Below are positions 25,937 through 35,126 of a DNA stretch of 64,000 nt, piece after piece. Location: NCBI GenBank assembly GCA_900320085.1, contig ONRC01000004.1, forward strand, positions 19,474-83,473, given 5' to 3'. Below the pieces are notes generated by a model. The model was not told the DNA's origin and made no database searches. It was given only the letters and a program-made list of their open reading frames with translations. Both the position numbers and the translations under genes were made by a program. The stretch comes from an uncultured Eubacteriales bacterium. Its GTDB lineage: Bacteria; Bacillota; Clostridia; Christensenellales; Aristaeellaceae. Position 1 is the first letter of the stretch; the number at the start of each line of letters is the position of its first letter.

Positions 25937-27403
25937 ATGGCCCGGCGCAAATGGAACCAGAGCATCGGCAGCCGCATCAAAAGCATGAGCTGGCGCATCG
26001 TGCTTTTATTGATCGTGCCGGTGGCGGTCAGCCTGACCATGATGCTGGTGTTCTCCGTGCGCTATTCCCTGTCCATGGAGCGGATGGGGGATGTCGCCGC
26101 CCTGAAGCCCATGATTTCAGAGGAGATCCCCGGCGCGGTCTGGCGCGTGGTCAGCGGCCGGGAGACCATGGCAGAAAGCCAGACCTATCCGCTGATCGAC
26201 CGGGTCAACAGCACCATGGAGCAGATTTCCCGCACCACGGGGGAGGGCGACCGGCTGGAGCTGGTGATCGCCCGGCGCACCATGGACACCCTGGTGCAGT
26301 ACGTCAACCAGATCCGGGACAACCTGCTGATCGGCGAAAAGGTGACGGCCAACGAAGCGATCCTGACCGAAGTGCGCGGCGTGGCGGCACTGGTGGTGAG
26401 CATGCTGAACGATTACATCACCGCCGAAATCAATTCCGCCGCCGCCATGAGCGCGTACCTGAACAAGGTGGTGCTGTGGACGGCGGTGGCCGAAGTGGGG
26501 CTGGTGCTGCTGATCCTGCTGCTGGCCAACAAAACGGCCAAGTCTACTGTGACCTTTGTAAGGGAGCCCATCGAAAAGCTGGAAAGCGTCACCGCCCGGC
26601 TGGCGGAAGGCGACATGAGCGCGCGGCTGCCCACCACCAGCGTGGAAGAGCTGTGGAATCTGACGGGCCAGGTGAACATCATGGCGGACAACCTGGACAC
26701 CATGATGCAGCAGCGCATCCGGGACGAGCGCAATCTGAAAAAGGCCGAGCTGCGCACCCTGCAGGCCCAGATCAACCCGCATTTTCTCTACAACACCCTG
26801 GACGCCATCGTGTGGAAGGCGGAGGCGGGGGAGCAGCAGGAGGTCATCCAGCTGACCCGCGCCCTCAGCGACTTTTTCCGCATCAGTCTGTCCTCCGGCG
26901 CGGACTGGATTCCCATCAGCCAGGAGAGAAAGCACATTGCCGGGTATCTGAGCATTCAGAAAACCCGGTACCGGGATATCCTGGATTATGAGATCGACAT
27001 TCCCGACGAGATGAGCGATTATTATATTTTGAAGCTGCTGCTCCAGCCGCTGGTGGAAAACGCCCTCTACCACGGCATCAAGTATAAGCGGGGCGGCGGA
27101 ACGATCCGGGTGTCCGGACGGATGGAGGACGGCAGGCTGATCTTCACCGTCAGCGATACGGGCAAGGGCATGGACGCGGAAACGCTTTCCGCCCTGCGGG
27201 CGCGCATGGCAGAAAAGCAGGTGGCCCAGACGCCTGGGGTGCGGGGCTTCGGCATGGTGAATGTGAACCTGCGCATCCGCCTGTATTACAACCAGCCGGA
27301 GGGCCTGCGCATCGAAAGCGGCGCGGACGGCACGCGGGTTTCCTTCTGCGTACCCTGCCGCACGAGGGAGGAAATCGAAAATGACCAAAGTCTTTCTGGC
27401 TGA
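25937..27403 (+). CDS. YesM/LytS-type sensor histidine kinase
   Basis: A 488-residue membrane kinase. Helices at about 19-41 and 178-198 flank an extracellular sensor of about 135 residues. A HAMP domain follows (PIEKLESVTARLAEGDMSARLP), then the His_kinase domain with phosphoacceptor His282 in QAQINPHFLYNTLDA, and an HATPase domain with LLLQPLVENALYHGIKY (N box) and FTVSDTGKGMD (G box). It autophosphorylates and passes phosphate to the response regulator. Its 3' end overlaps the regulator gene by 23 bases. The short sensor domain has no evident ligand pocket, consistent with sensing through the neighbouring binding protein. Confidence 0.9.
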   Translation: MARRKWNQSIGSRIKSMSWRIVLLLIVPVAVSLTMMLVFSVRYSLSMERMGDVAALKPMISEEIPGAVWRVVSGRETMAESQTYPLIDRVNSTMEQISRTTGEGDRLELVIARRTMDTLVQYVNQIRDNLLIGEKVTANEAILTEVRGVAALVVSMLNDYITAEINSAAAMSAYLNKVVLWTAVAEVGLVLLILLLANKTAKSTVTFVREPIEKLESVTARLAEGDMSARLPTTSVEELWNLTGQVNIMADNLDTMMQQRIRDERNLKKAELRTLQAQINPHFLYNTLDAIVWKAEAGEQQEVIQLTRALSDFFRISLSSGADWIPISQERKHIAGYLSIQKTRYRDILDYEIDIPDEMSDYYILKLLLQPLVENALYHGIKYKRGGGTIRVSGRMEDGRLIFTVSDTGKGMDAETLSALRARMAEKQVAQTPGVRGFGMVNVNLRIRLYYNQPEGLRIESGADGTRVSFCVPCRTREEIENDQSLSG

Positions 27404-28637
27404 CGACGAAATCGTGATCCGGGAGGGCATCCGCACGTCCTTTCCCTGGAGTGAAACGGACTATCAGCTGGTGGGCGAAGCGCCGGATGGGGAAATCGCT
27501 CTGTCCATGATCCGCGATACCAAGCCGGATATTCTGATCACCGATATCCGCATGCCCTTCATGGATGGGCTGGAACTGTGCCGTATCGTCCGGCGGCAGA
27601 TGCCCTGGATCGGGATCATCATCCTGAGCGGCTACGACGAATTTGAATACGCCCGGCAGGCGATTCAGCTTGGCGTGAAGGAATACATGCTCAAGCCCAT
27701 CACCGCCCAGGAACTGCGGCAGGTGCTGGACCGGGTGAGCGCTCAGATCAAGGCTGAGCAGGAGGACCGGGGCCGGGGCGGGTTCCGGCAAAGCGGAGAC
27801 AGCGCCAATCTGTTCGTGAAGGAAAAGCTGCTGGCGACCCTGTATTCCGAGGACACCACGGCCTCCGACGCCCTGAACGTGGTGAGCCAATTGCGTTCCA
27901 TGGGCGTGTCGCTGACGGCGAACCGCTATGTGGTGGTGGACGCTGCCTTCGAGCCCGCCGCCATCGGCATGGACGTGCTGCGGGAGCTGACGGAGAGCAG
28001 CGGCGGCATTGCCCACGTGACCGGCAGCCGCACAGGGGGCCGCGTGCTGATGCTGGGGGACAGCGACGCCGACGCGGAGGAGCGGGCCTACGCCTTCGCC
28101 GATTCCGCGGTGACGGAGCTGGAAAGAAGCGGCTGCAAAAACATCCGGGTCAGCATCGGGGAAACGGTGTCCTCCCCTGAGCAGATCATCACCAGCATGA
28201 AAAGCGCCGCTCACATCCGCCATGTGCTGGGGGACGCGGCCCGGGAAAAACCCCTGATCGTGGGTGTGCGGGACTTCGGCGAATCCGGCGACGGCGGAAA
28301 CGCCCACACCGTGGCTGCCCGGGCCAGGCTGTATCTGGCCGAGCATTTTACCGATTCCAACCTGATGCTGGGGGACGCGGCCCGGGCCGTGGGCATGAGC
28401 GAGAGCCGCTTTTCCACCGTGTTCGCTCAGGAAACCGGCAAGACCTTCACCGAATACCTGACCCATCTGCGCCTGACCCGCGCCAGGGAGCTGCTCTCGG
28501 GCACGGACAAAAAAAGCGCCCAGATCGCCCTGGAGGTGGGCTACAACGACGCCCACTATTTCAGCTATCTGTTCAAGAAAAATCTGGGCCTGACCCCCGG
28601 CGAATACCGGGCGCAGAATCAAATTGAAATCAAATAA
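27381..28637 (+). CDS. YesN-type response regulator, AraC family
   Basis: A 418-residue regulator. The receiver domain (residues 1-125) has the acidic pocket LADDE and phosphoacceptor Asp55 in DILITDIRMPFMDG, with LKPI carrying the conserved lysine. A 160-residue middle region resembles the AraC_E or degenerate cyclase-like linker of YesN proteins. The C-terminal AraC domain has two helix-turn-helix units, the second with IALEVGYNDAHYFSYLFKKNLGLTPGEYR. It should activate the sugar transporter genes that begin 154 bases downstream, where a perfect 12-bp inverted repeat lies at 28688-28733. Confidence 0.9.
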   Translation: MTKVFLADDEIVIREGIRTSFPWSETDYQLVGEAPDGEIALSMIRDTKPDILITDIRMPFMDGLELCRIVRRQMPWIGIIILSGYDEFEYARQAIQLGVKEYMLKPITAQELRQVLDRVSAQIKAEQEDRGRGGFRQSGDSANLFVKEKLLATLYSEDTTASDALNVVSQLRSMGVSLTANRYVVVDAAFEPAAIGMDVLRELTESSGGIAHVTGSRTGGRVLMLGDSDADAEERAYAFADSAVTELERSGCKNIRVSIGETVSSPEQIITSMKSAAHIRHVLGDAAREKPLIVGVRDFGESGDGGNAHTVAARARLYLAEHFTDSNLMLGDAARAVGMSESRFSTVFAQETGKTFTEYLTHLRLTRARELLSGTDKKSAQIALEVGYNDAHYFSYLFKKNLGLTPGEYRAQNQIEIK

Positions 28638-28687
28638 AAAGATTTTGAACAAAACATGGCCGAATCGGAAAAAATAAAATCATTTTC

Positions 28688-28740
28688 CACCAATTGAGAA
28701 GAATTTTGCATTTCTTTTTTGTCTCAATTGGTGTATTTTT
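28688..28740 (+). promoter_or_regulatory. Inverted repeat before the sugar transporter operon
   Basis: CACCAATTGAGA (28688-28699) and TCTCAATTGGTG (28722-28733) are perfect 12-bp inverted repeats with a 22-base AT-rich loop, followed by TATTTTTAT. It could be a weak terminator for the regulator gene, an attenuator, or the binding site of the AraC-type regulator. I found no convincing -35/-10 pair beside it. Confidence 0.55.
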
Positions 28741-28790
28741 ATCCCAACAAGAGATCCGGACGATCTCAAATATCGAAGGAGGCACATTCC

Positions 28791-29768
28791 ATGAAGAAAT
28801 TGTTCGCTCTGGTTCTGGCGCTGGTTCTGTGCGCCGGGCTCATGTCCTTTGCCCATGCCGATGAGCTGATCAAGGTCGGCATCATCAACCTGGACCCCGC
28901 CGAATCCGGCTATCGTGAAGCCAACGTGAACGATCTGTATTCCGTGTTCACCGCCGAAAATGGCTACGACGCCAAGTTCGTCACCGCTCCCACCGCCGAT
29001 AAGCAGCTGGAAGCCGCCAACACCTTCATCACCGAAGGAGTGGATTACATCCTGGTGTCCGCCGCCGAAACCACCGGCTGGGACGAAACCCTGGCCGCCG
29101 CCAAGGAAGCGGGCATCGGCGTGTTCCTGTTCGACCGTATGATCGAATGCGACCCCGAGCTGTACACCGCCGCTGTCGTGTCCGACATGCGCAATGAAGG
29201 CGTGACTGCCGTGGCCTGGCTGGAAAGCCTGGGTCTGGAAGAATACAACGTGCTGCACATTCAGGGCCAGCTGGGTTCCGCCGCGCAGATCGGCCGCTCC
29301 GAGCCCCTGCAGGAAAAGTGCGCCGCTGACGAAAAGTGGACCATGGTGCGCGAAGGCACCGGCGGCGACAGCTGGGACCCCAACGAAGCCCGCAAGATCG
29401 CCGAAGCCGCTATCAACGCCGGTGAAAAGTTCAACATCGTCTATGCTGAAAACGATGGCATGGCCCAGGGCGTTGTGGCTGCTCTGGACGCCAACGGCAT
29501 CACCCACGGCGTCAATGGCGACGTCATCGTGATGGGCTTTGACTGCAACAAGTGGGCCCTGCGCGAACTGCTGGCCGGCAACTGGAACTACGATGGCCAG
29601 TGCTCTCCCTTCCAGGCCAAGCTGATCGACCAGATGATCAAGACCCTGCAGGCCGGCGGCGAAATCGAAGGCCTGAATGAGCTCAAGCAGATCATCAACG
29701 AAGAAAAGGGCTTTGACGCCCGCACCATCACCGAAGAAGACATCGCCACCTACGGCCTCGGTGAATAA
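28791..29768 (+). CDS. Sugar ABC transporter substrate-binding protein
   Basis: A 325-residue binding protein of the galactose/ribose class. The signal peptide (MKKLFALVLALVLCAGLMSFAHAD) ends in a type I site, not a lipobox, because the Cys is preceded by Val-Leu. The mature protein shows the family pattern: KVGIINLDPAESGYREANVND, LYSVFTAENGYDAKF, GVDYILVSAAETTGWDETL, GVFLFDRMIECDPEL and VYAENDGMAQGVV, with Asp and aromatic residues placed to bind a hexose. YtfQ-type galactofuranose binders are the nearest I recognise. AAGGAGG lies 8 bases before the ATG. The hairpin element at 29871 separates it from the ATPase gene. Confidence 0.85.
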   Translation: MKKLFALVLALVLCAGLMSFAHADELIKVGIINLDPAESGYREANVNDLYSVFTAENGYDAKFVTAPTADKQLEAANTFITEGVDYILVSAAETTGWDETLAAAKEAGIGVFLFDRMIECDPELYTAAVVSDMRNEGVTAVAWLESLGLEEYNVLHIQGQLGSAAQIGRSEPLQEKCAADEKWTMVREGTGGDSWDPNEARKIAEAAINAGEKFNIVYAENDGMAQGVVAALDANGITHGVNGDVIVMGFDCNKWALRELLAGNWNYDGQCSPFQAKLIDQMIKTLQAGGEIEGLNELKQIINEEKGFDARTITEEDIATYGLGE

Positions 29769-29870
29769 TTGAACGCATAGGACCCCCGGCGCGGTATGAA
29801 CGAAACAGCGTGCGTTCATACCGCGCTTCTTTCAAATGAATGATCGATTTGGTTAGCAGGCATTGAAAAA

Positions 29871-30020
29871 AGTGTACAGAGTTCAGAGTACAGAGTACAG
29901 TTAAGTTTGTGTTTTCCATGTGCTGTCAGGCATCATGGGTCATCTATATAAATCTGAACTCTGAACTCTGTTCTCTGTACTCTCAGCAAATAACCTAATC
30001 CCTATTCCCTAATCCCTAAC
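29871..30020. repeat. Purine/pyrimidine hairpin element, copy 2
   Basis: The left arm (29871-29900) contains GAGTTCAGAGTACAGAGTAC. The right arm (29952-29982) is its near-complement; about 25 of 30 positions pair. The 51-base loop is AT-rich. A further pyrimidine tract of TAATCCC-like heptamers (29994-30020) follows and runs up to the AAAGGAG of the next gene. The element fills the gap between the binding-protein and ATPase genes. Confidence 0.75.
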
Positions 30021-30036
30021 AAAGGAGCGTACCCAG

Positions 30037-31545
30037 ATGCAAGACGACGCGGTTTTGACCATGCGCGGAATCTGCAAGCAGTTTCCGGGCACGAAGGCGC
30101 TGAATAACGTGGATTTCACCCTGCGCAGGGGCGAGATTCACGCCCTGATGGGCGAAAACGGCGCGGGCAAATCCACCCTGATCAAGGTGCTCACCGGCGT
30201 GCATGAAAAGGACGGCGGCAGCATCCATGTGGACGGGATCGAGGGGGAGGCCCACATCCATTCCCCTCAGGACGCGCAGAACGCGGGCATCAGCACCGTG
30301 TACCAGGAAATCACTCTGTGTCCCAACCTGACGGTGGCGGAAAATATGTTCATCGGCAGGACGGAGGGGCAAATCGTCCATTGGAAGGATTACGAAAAAA
30401 AGGCCGCGGCGATTCTGAATAACCTGGGCATTCCGGCCCGCCCGAAGCAGGAGCTGTCCTCCTGCTCCCTGGCCGTGCAGCAGATGGTGGCCATCGCCCG
30501 GGCGGTGGACATGAACTGCAAGGTGCTGATCCTGGACGAGCCCACCTCCTCCCTGGATGAAAAGGAAGTGGAAATGCTGTTCGGCCTGATGCGCGACCTC
30601 AAAAAGCGCGGCGTCGGCATCATCTTCGTCACCCACTTCCTGGAGCAGGTGTACGCCGTCAGCGACCGAATCACCGTGCTTCGCAACGGCGAGTTGGTGG
30701 GCGAATACCCGGTGCAGGAGCTGCCCCAGGTGGAATTGGTCGCCAAGATGATGGGCAAGGATTTAAACGACATGGCGGAGCTGGAGCAGTTCGGCCAGAA
30801 GAGCGCGCCGGGTGACGAGGTGGTCTATGAGGCCGAGCGCCTGTCCAGTTCAGATAGCCGGCCCTTCAATTTCCGCATCCGCAAGGGCGAGGTCAACGGC
30901 TTTACCGGCCTCCTGGGCTCCGGCCGCAGCGAAAGCGTCCGCGCCATTTTTGGGGCCGACCGGGTGACGGGCGGCAAGGTGAAGATGCACGGCAAAGAGG
31001 TCAAAATCACCAAGCCCCATGACGCCATGAAAAACGGCATCGGCTATCTGCCCGAGGACCGCAAGCGGGACGGCATCATCGCCGACCTGAGCGTGCGGGA
31101 CAATATCATCTTAGCGAAGCAGGTGATGAAGGGATTCTTCAAGCCCATGCGCCGCGGCGAAATGGAGCAGTTCGCCGATGAATACATCAAGGCCCTCAGC
31201 ATCAAAACCGCCAGCCAGGATACGCCCGTGGGCAGCCTGTCCGGCGGCAACCAGCAGAAGGTCATCCTGGCCCGCTGGCTGCTGACCCACCCGGATTACC
31301 TGATTCTGGACGAGCCCACCCGCGGCATTGACGTGGGCACCAAGCTGGAAATTCAAAAGCTGGTGCTCAAGCTGGCGGAGGAAAACATGAGCGTCACCTT
31401 CATTTCCTCCGAGATCGAGGAAATGCTGCGCACCTGCTCCCGCCTGATCGTGATGCGCGACCGCAACATCGTGGGCGAGCTGACGGGGGACGAACTGACC
31501 CAGGCGCATGTGATGAAAACCATCGCGGGAGGTGAGCGGCAATGA
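30037..31545 (+). CDS. Sugar ABC transporter ATP-binding protein (two ATPase domains)
   Basis: A 502-residue tandem ATPase of the RbsA/MglA/YtfR type, which drives sugar import. The first domain has Walker A GENGAGKST, Q-loop YQEITLCPNL, a signature region reading SSCSLAVQQMVAIARAV and Walker B LILDEPTSSLD. The second domain has a degenerate Walker A, GLLGSGRSES, but a complete LSGGNQQKVILARWL signature and LILDEPTRGIDVG. That asymmetry is normal in this family. AAAGGAG lies 10 bases before the ATG. The stop overlaps the first permease start. Confidence 0.93.
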   Translation: MQDDAVLTMRGICKQFPGTKALNNVDFTLRRGEIHALMGENGAGKSTLIKVLTGVHEKDGGSIHVDGIEGEAHIHSPQDAQNAGISTVYQEITLCPNLTVAENMFIGRTEGQIVHWKDYEKKAAAILNNLGIPARPKQELSSCSLAVQQMVAIARAVDMNCKVLILDEPTSSLDEKEVEMLFGLMRDLKKRGVGIIFVTHFLEQVYAVSDRITVLRNGELVGEYPVQELPQVELVAKMMGKDLNDMAELEQFGQKSAPGDEVVYEAERLSSSDSRPFNFRIRKGEVNGFTGLLGSGRSESVRAIFGADRVTGGKVKMHGKEVKITKPHDAMKNGIGYLPEDRKRDGIIADLSVRDNIILAKQVMKGFFKPMRRGEMEQFADEYIKALSIKTASQDTPVGSLSGGNQQKVILARWLLTHPDYLILDEPTRGIDVGTKLEIQKLVLKLAEENMSVTFISSEIEEMLRTCSRLIVMRDRNIVGELTGDELTQAHVMKTIAGGERQ

Positions 31546-32627
31546 GCGAAAGAAGTATCGGGAAAAAGAAAAGCGGCGGCGTGGGCCAGCTGCTCATTCC
31601 CCTGGTGGCCCTGGGCATCCTGCTTCTGTTCAATCTCATTCGTGACCCCGGCTTCTATTCCATCGGCGTCGCGGTGAACAACAGCGGCAACAAGGTGCTC
31701 ACCGGCAACATTGTGTCCATCATCGACAGCGCCAGCGAACTGGCCATCATCGCCATGGGCATGACGCTGGTCACGGCGGCCTGCGGCGGCCAGGATATTT
31801 CCGTCGGCGCGGTGGGTACCATCGCGGGCAGCATCTTCGTCAAAACCCTGAAGGCCTTCCCTGATATTACGTTCGGCACGCTGATCCTGGCTATTTTGGC
31901 CTGCTGTGCCGTCACCATCCTGTTCACGGGCTTTAACGGCGTGCTGGTGTCCGTGTTCAAGATCCAGCCCATGATCGCCACGCTGATCCTGTTCTCCTGC
32001 GGCCGCTCCATCGCCTACTTGATCGTGGGCAGCGCCACCCCGCAGATCGACAGCCCCATCATCAGCGCCATGGGCATGACCATTCCGGGCATTCCCATTC
32101 CGACGCCCATCTTCGGTGTGGTGCTGGTGGGGCTGATATTGGCCGCCATTTTCAGGCTGACCACCCTGCGGCTCTACACCGAATCCGTGGGCGTCAACCA
32201 GGGCGCGGCGCGGCTGAACGGCATCAACCCCGTGGGTATCAAGATGCTGTCCTTCGTCATCCTGGGCATCTGCGTGGCGGTGGCGGGCATCATCGGTACC
32301 AGCCGCATGGGCCAGGTGAGCCATAAGACGCTGTTGATCGACATTGAAATGGACGCCATTCTGGCCGTCGCCATCGGCGGCAACAACCTGGGCGGCGGAC
32401 GCTTCAAGATCAGCGGCAGCATTCTCGGTGCTTACATCATCCAGATGCTCACCACCACCCTGCTGGCCATGCGCGTGGACCCCGTGAACATCAAGGCATA
32501 CAAGGCCATCGTGATCATCATCATCGTGATGGCGGGTTCGCCCGTGGTGAAGCAGAAGCTGACCGCCCTGGGACGCCGCATCCGTTTTGGCGGGGCACAG
32601 GCGGCAGCCTCAAAGGGGGTGAACTGA
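31542..32627 (+). CDS. Sugar ABC transporter permease (YtfT/RbsC type)
   Basis: A 361-residue BPD_transp_2 family permease with about nine to ten helices. It contains MGMTLVTAACGGQDISVGAVGTIAG and the cytoplasmic coupling motif region AARLNGINPVGIKMLSFVILGI, close to YtfT. It forms the membrane channel together with the next gene product. The ATG overlaps the ATPase stop (ATGA). The C-terminus is basic. Confidence 0.9.
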   Translation: MSERSIGKKKSGGVGQLLIPLVALGILLLFNLIRDPGFYSIGVAVNNSGNKVLTGNIVSIIDSASELAIIAMGMTLVTAACGGQDISVGAVGTIAGSIFVKTLKAFPDITFGTLILAILACCAVTILFTGFNGVLVSVFKIQPMIATLILFSCGRSIAYLIVGSATPQIDSPIISAMGMTIPGIPIPTPIFGVVLVGLILAAIFRLTTLRLYTESVGVNQGAARLNGINPVGIKMLSFVILGICVAVAGIIGTSRMGQVSHKTLLIDIEMDAILAVAIGGNNLGGGRFKISGSILGAYIIQMLTTTLLAMRVDPVNIKAYKAIVIIIIVMAGSPVVKQKLTALGRRIRFGGAQAAASKGVN

Positions 32628-32628
32628 G

Positions 32629-33708
32629 ATGTCTGTGAAGCAAATCGGCAAGACGTGCCGGGAGCCCCTCACGGATTCCCAGCTGCTGATGACCATTACC
32701 ATCGGCATTTTCGCGGTCATGTACGCCGCGGCCATGATCTTCATGGGCGGCGGCTTCCTGCGGACGCAGCAGTTCTTTGACCTGCTGAACGACAACGCGG
32801 CGCTGATCATCATCTCCTGCTCCCTCACCATCGTCATGATCGGCGGCGGCATCAACATCAGCGTGGGCGGCGTGATCGGCCTGACGGTCATGGCCTGCGC
32901 CCTGTACCTGAACGGCACCGGCATTCAGGACAGCACCCTGGGCATCGTCGTTACTTTCCTCCTGGCCCTGGGCATCGGCCTGGCCTTCGGCGTATTGCAG
33001 GGCTTCCTGATCAGCTATCTGGACATTCAGCCCTTCATCGTCACCCTGGCGGGCATGTTCCTGTCCCGGGGCCTGACCACCATGCTGTCGGTCAACCCCG
33101 TGAAGGTGACCCATGAAGGCTTCCTTTCCCTGGTAAAGAACCGGCTGGCGATTCCCTGGCTGGGCTACACCGCCAAGAACGGCAACCTGATCCCCGCCAA
33201 GCTGGAAATCGGGGCCATCGTGGCGCTGGCCGTGGTGGCGCTGGTGTACCTGATGCTGCGGTACATGAAGCTGGGCCGCCACATCTACGCCCTGGGCGGC
33301 AACCAGCAAAGCGCCCTGATGCTGGGCATCAACGTGAAGCGCACCCGGTTTATCAGCTACGTCATCAGCGGCCTGCTCAGCGGCCTGGCCGGGTTCGTGT
33401 TCCTGATGCACAAGCCCGCGGGCAACGCCAGCGTCGCCATGCGCAGCGAAATGGACGCCATCGCCGCCTCCATCATCGGCGGCACCCTGCTCACCGGCGG
33501 CGTGGGTAACGTGATCGGCACCTTCTTTGGCGCCCTGATCCTGGCGACGATCCAGAAAATCATCGCCCTCAGCCCGCTTAACGAATCCTGGTGGCAGGAA
33601 ATGGCCAACGGCGCCATGCTGGGCCTGTTCATCCTGCTCCAGAGCGTCATCCTGGGCAACCGCGGCAAGCATAAGAAAGCTGATTTCCAAACCGTTCAAA
33701 AAGAATAA
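32629..33708 (+). CDS. Sugar ABC transporter permease (YjfF/RbsC type)
   Basis: A 359-residue second permease, again BPD_transp_2. Landmarks are SLTIVMIGGGINISVGGVIGLTVMA near the start and LGGNQQSALMLGINVKRTRFISYVISGLLSGLAG, the coupling helix region shared with YjfF. Two different permeases in one operon fit a heterodimer as in E. coli YtfT/YjfF for galactofuranose. GGGGGTG lies upstream, and the start is one base after the previous stop. A strong terminator follows the gene. Confidence 0.9.
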   Translation: MSVKQIGKTCREPLTDSQLLMTITIGIFAVMYAAAMIFMGGGFLRTQQFFDLLNDNAALIIISCSLTIVMIGGGINISVGGVIGLTVMACALYLNGTGIQDSTLGIVVTFLLALGIGLAFGVLQGFLISYLDIQPFIVTLAGMFLSRGLTTMLSVNPVKVTHEGFLSLVKNRLAIPWLGYTAKNGNLIPAKLEIGAIVALAVVALVYLMLRYMKLGRHIYALGGNQQSALMLGINVKRTRFISYVISGLLSGLAGFVFLMHKPAGNASVAMRSEMDAIAASIIGGTLLTGGVGNVIGTFFGALILATIQKIIALSPLNESWWQEMANGAMLGLFILLQSVILGNRGKHKKADFQTVQKE

Positions 33709-33726
33709 GTCAGGGATGTTTGTTTC

Positions 33727-33765
33727 AAAACCCCTTCCTCCGTACTTTCTGAGGAAGGGGTTTTA
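33727..33765 (+). terminator. Terminator after the sugar transporter operon
   Basis: A 14-bp stem, AAAACCCCTTCCTC with GAGGAAGGGGTTTT around a 10-base loop, is followed by TTTTA. It is symmetric and could act in both directions. Confidence 0.9.
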
Positions 33766-33879
33766 GCTTGCTAACAGTCATATTGTAAAGGGGAACGACT
33801 GTTAATAATTTAGAAGAGGACAGGATCAATTGCTTTGTGGCATTTGATTGTCTTTTTCGTGTTTTTTGCCGTCCCTGTG

Positions 33880-33933
33880 TTGACATTCGGGCAGCGCATT
33901 CATATACTGTTTACTGAGATACTCAGTAAACAG
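33880..33933 (+). promoter_or_regulatory. Promoter with overlapping palindromic operator
   Basis: TTGACA (33880-33885), a 17-base spacer and TATACT (33903-33908) form a near-consensus promoter. A perfect palindrome, CTGTTTACTGAG (33907-33918), ATA, CTCAGTAAACAG (33922-33933), overlaps the last two bases of the -10 and covers the transcription start. That is the classic position for a repressor; the GntR gene of this operon is the natural candidate. Confidence 0.85.
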
Positions 33934-33955
33934 CTTTTTGATATGGAGATAGATT

Positions 33956-35119
33956 GTGTTTGATTTTGATCAGCCGGTGAACCGGAATGGGACGGGCAAC
34001 ATGAAGGGGAGCTTTCTGCCGGAGACGTCGTGCGGGAAAGCGCCGCTGATCCTGGCGGGGGCGGAAATGGATTTTCCCACCGCGCCGGTGATCCGGGAAG
34101 CGCTTTCAAAGTTTGCGGCAAACGGCATTTACGGCTTCACCCTGCCGGATGACGCCTACCTGAACGCGGTTTGCTTCTGGCTCAGGACCTATCGGGGATG
34201 GGACGTTTCGCCGGATTGGATCGTGCCCACGCTGGGCACGGTGTACGCACTGAGCACAGCGGTGCGGGCGTTCACGGCGCCTGGCGACGGCGTGATCGTC
34301 CTGTTCCCTTCCTATTACCGCCATGACCGGGCAGTGCTGCGCAACGGGCGGCGGGTGGTTCCCTGCCAGCTCCAGGAAAGCGACGGCCGGTATACTCTGA
34401 ATGCCGACGCGCTGGCGGAAGCGATGCGAAAGCCCGAAAACAGGCTGCTGGTGCTTTGCCATCCCCATAATCCCACGGGCCACGTGTTCACGGAAGCGGA
34501 GCTTCAAGCGCTGGCAGACCTGGCCCAGGAAACGGGCACCGTTGTCTTTTCAGATGAAATCTTTGCCGACATCACCGCGCCGGGCCATCCCGCCTTGCCT
34601 TTCTCCGTCTTTCTTCCGGAATTGACTGTGGCCTGCATTTCCCTGGGCAAGACCTTCAACTTTACCGGGGTCAGCCAGGCCAACGCCGTGATACACGATC
34701 CCGCTCTGCGGGAGCGCTACCTCACCCAGCGGAACGCCGACCACTTCGGCAGCATTGATCCCTTCTTTTATCAGGCGGTGGTAGCGGGCTGCACCGAGGC
34801 GGGCCACGCCTGGGTGACGGCGGTGCGGGATCAGGTGACGGGCAACGCGAGGCGTCTGGAAAGGCTGCTGAAAACGTCCTGCCCCGGCGTCCGCATGTCC
34901 CTCTGGGAGGGCGGCTACATCGCCTGGCTGGATGTTTCCGCCGCCGGGCTGACCGGCGACCAAGCCGCCAAACGGCTGGAAAAGGAGCAGGCTGTGCTGG
35001 TGGACCCCGGCAGCGAATACGGCGCGGGCGGCGAACGCTTCATCCGCCTGAACCTGGCGACGCAGGCCAAGAACATGGACGAGTTTGTTTCCCGGCTGAG
35101 CGAAATCATACGGAGCTGA
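33956..35119 (+). CDS. PLP-dependent aminotransferase / C-S lyase (MalY/PatB type)
   Basis: A 387-residue fold-type I PLP enzyme. Lys232 in ISLGKTFNFTG forms the Schiff base, HNPTG (171-175) and FSDEI (198-202) hold the cofactor, and RLNLA near the end carries the carboxylate-binding arginine. The N-terminal VNRNGTGNMKG and AEMDFPTAP match MalY/PatB cystathionine beta-lyases, which split C-S bonds of cystathionine or cysteine conjugates to pyruvate, ammonia and a thiol; a true aminotransferase cannot be excluded. The start is GTG with GGAG 7 bases upstream. It is the first gene behind the palindrome-controlled promoter and precedes a GntR regulator and a peptide importer. Confidence 0.88.
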   Translation: MFDFDQPVNRNGTGNMKGSFLPETSCGKAPLILAGAEMDFPTAPVIREALSKFAANGIYGFTLPDDAYLNAVCFWLRTYRGWDVSPDWIVPTLGTVYALSTAVRAFTAPGDGVIVLFPSYYRHDRAVLRNGRRVVPCQLQESDGRYTLNADALAEAMRKPENRLLVLCHPHNPTGHVFTEAELQALADLAQETGTVVFSDEIFADITAPGHPALPFSVFLPELTVACISLGKTFNFTGVSQANAVIHDPALRERYLTQRNADHFGSIDPFFYQAVVAGCTEAGHAWVTAVRDQVTGNARRLERLLKTSCPGVRMSLWEGGYIAWLDVSAAGLTGDQAAKRLEKEQAVLVDPGSEYGAGGERFIRLNLATQAKNMDEFVSRLSEIIRS

Positions 35120-35126
35120 AAGCAAG

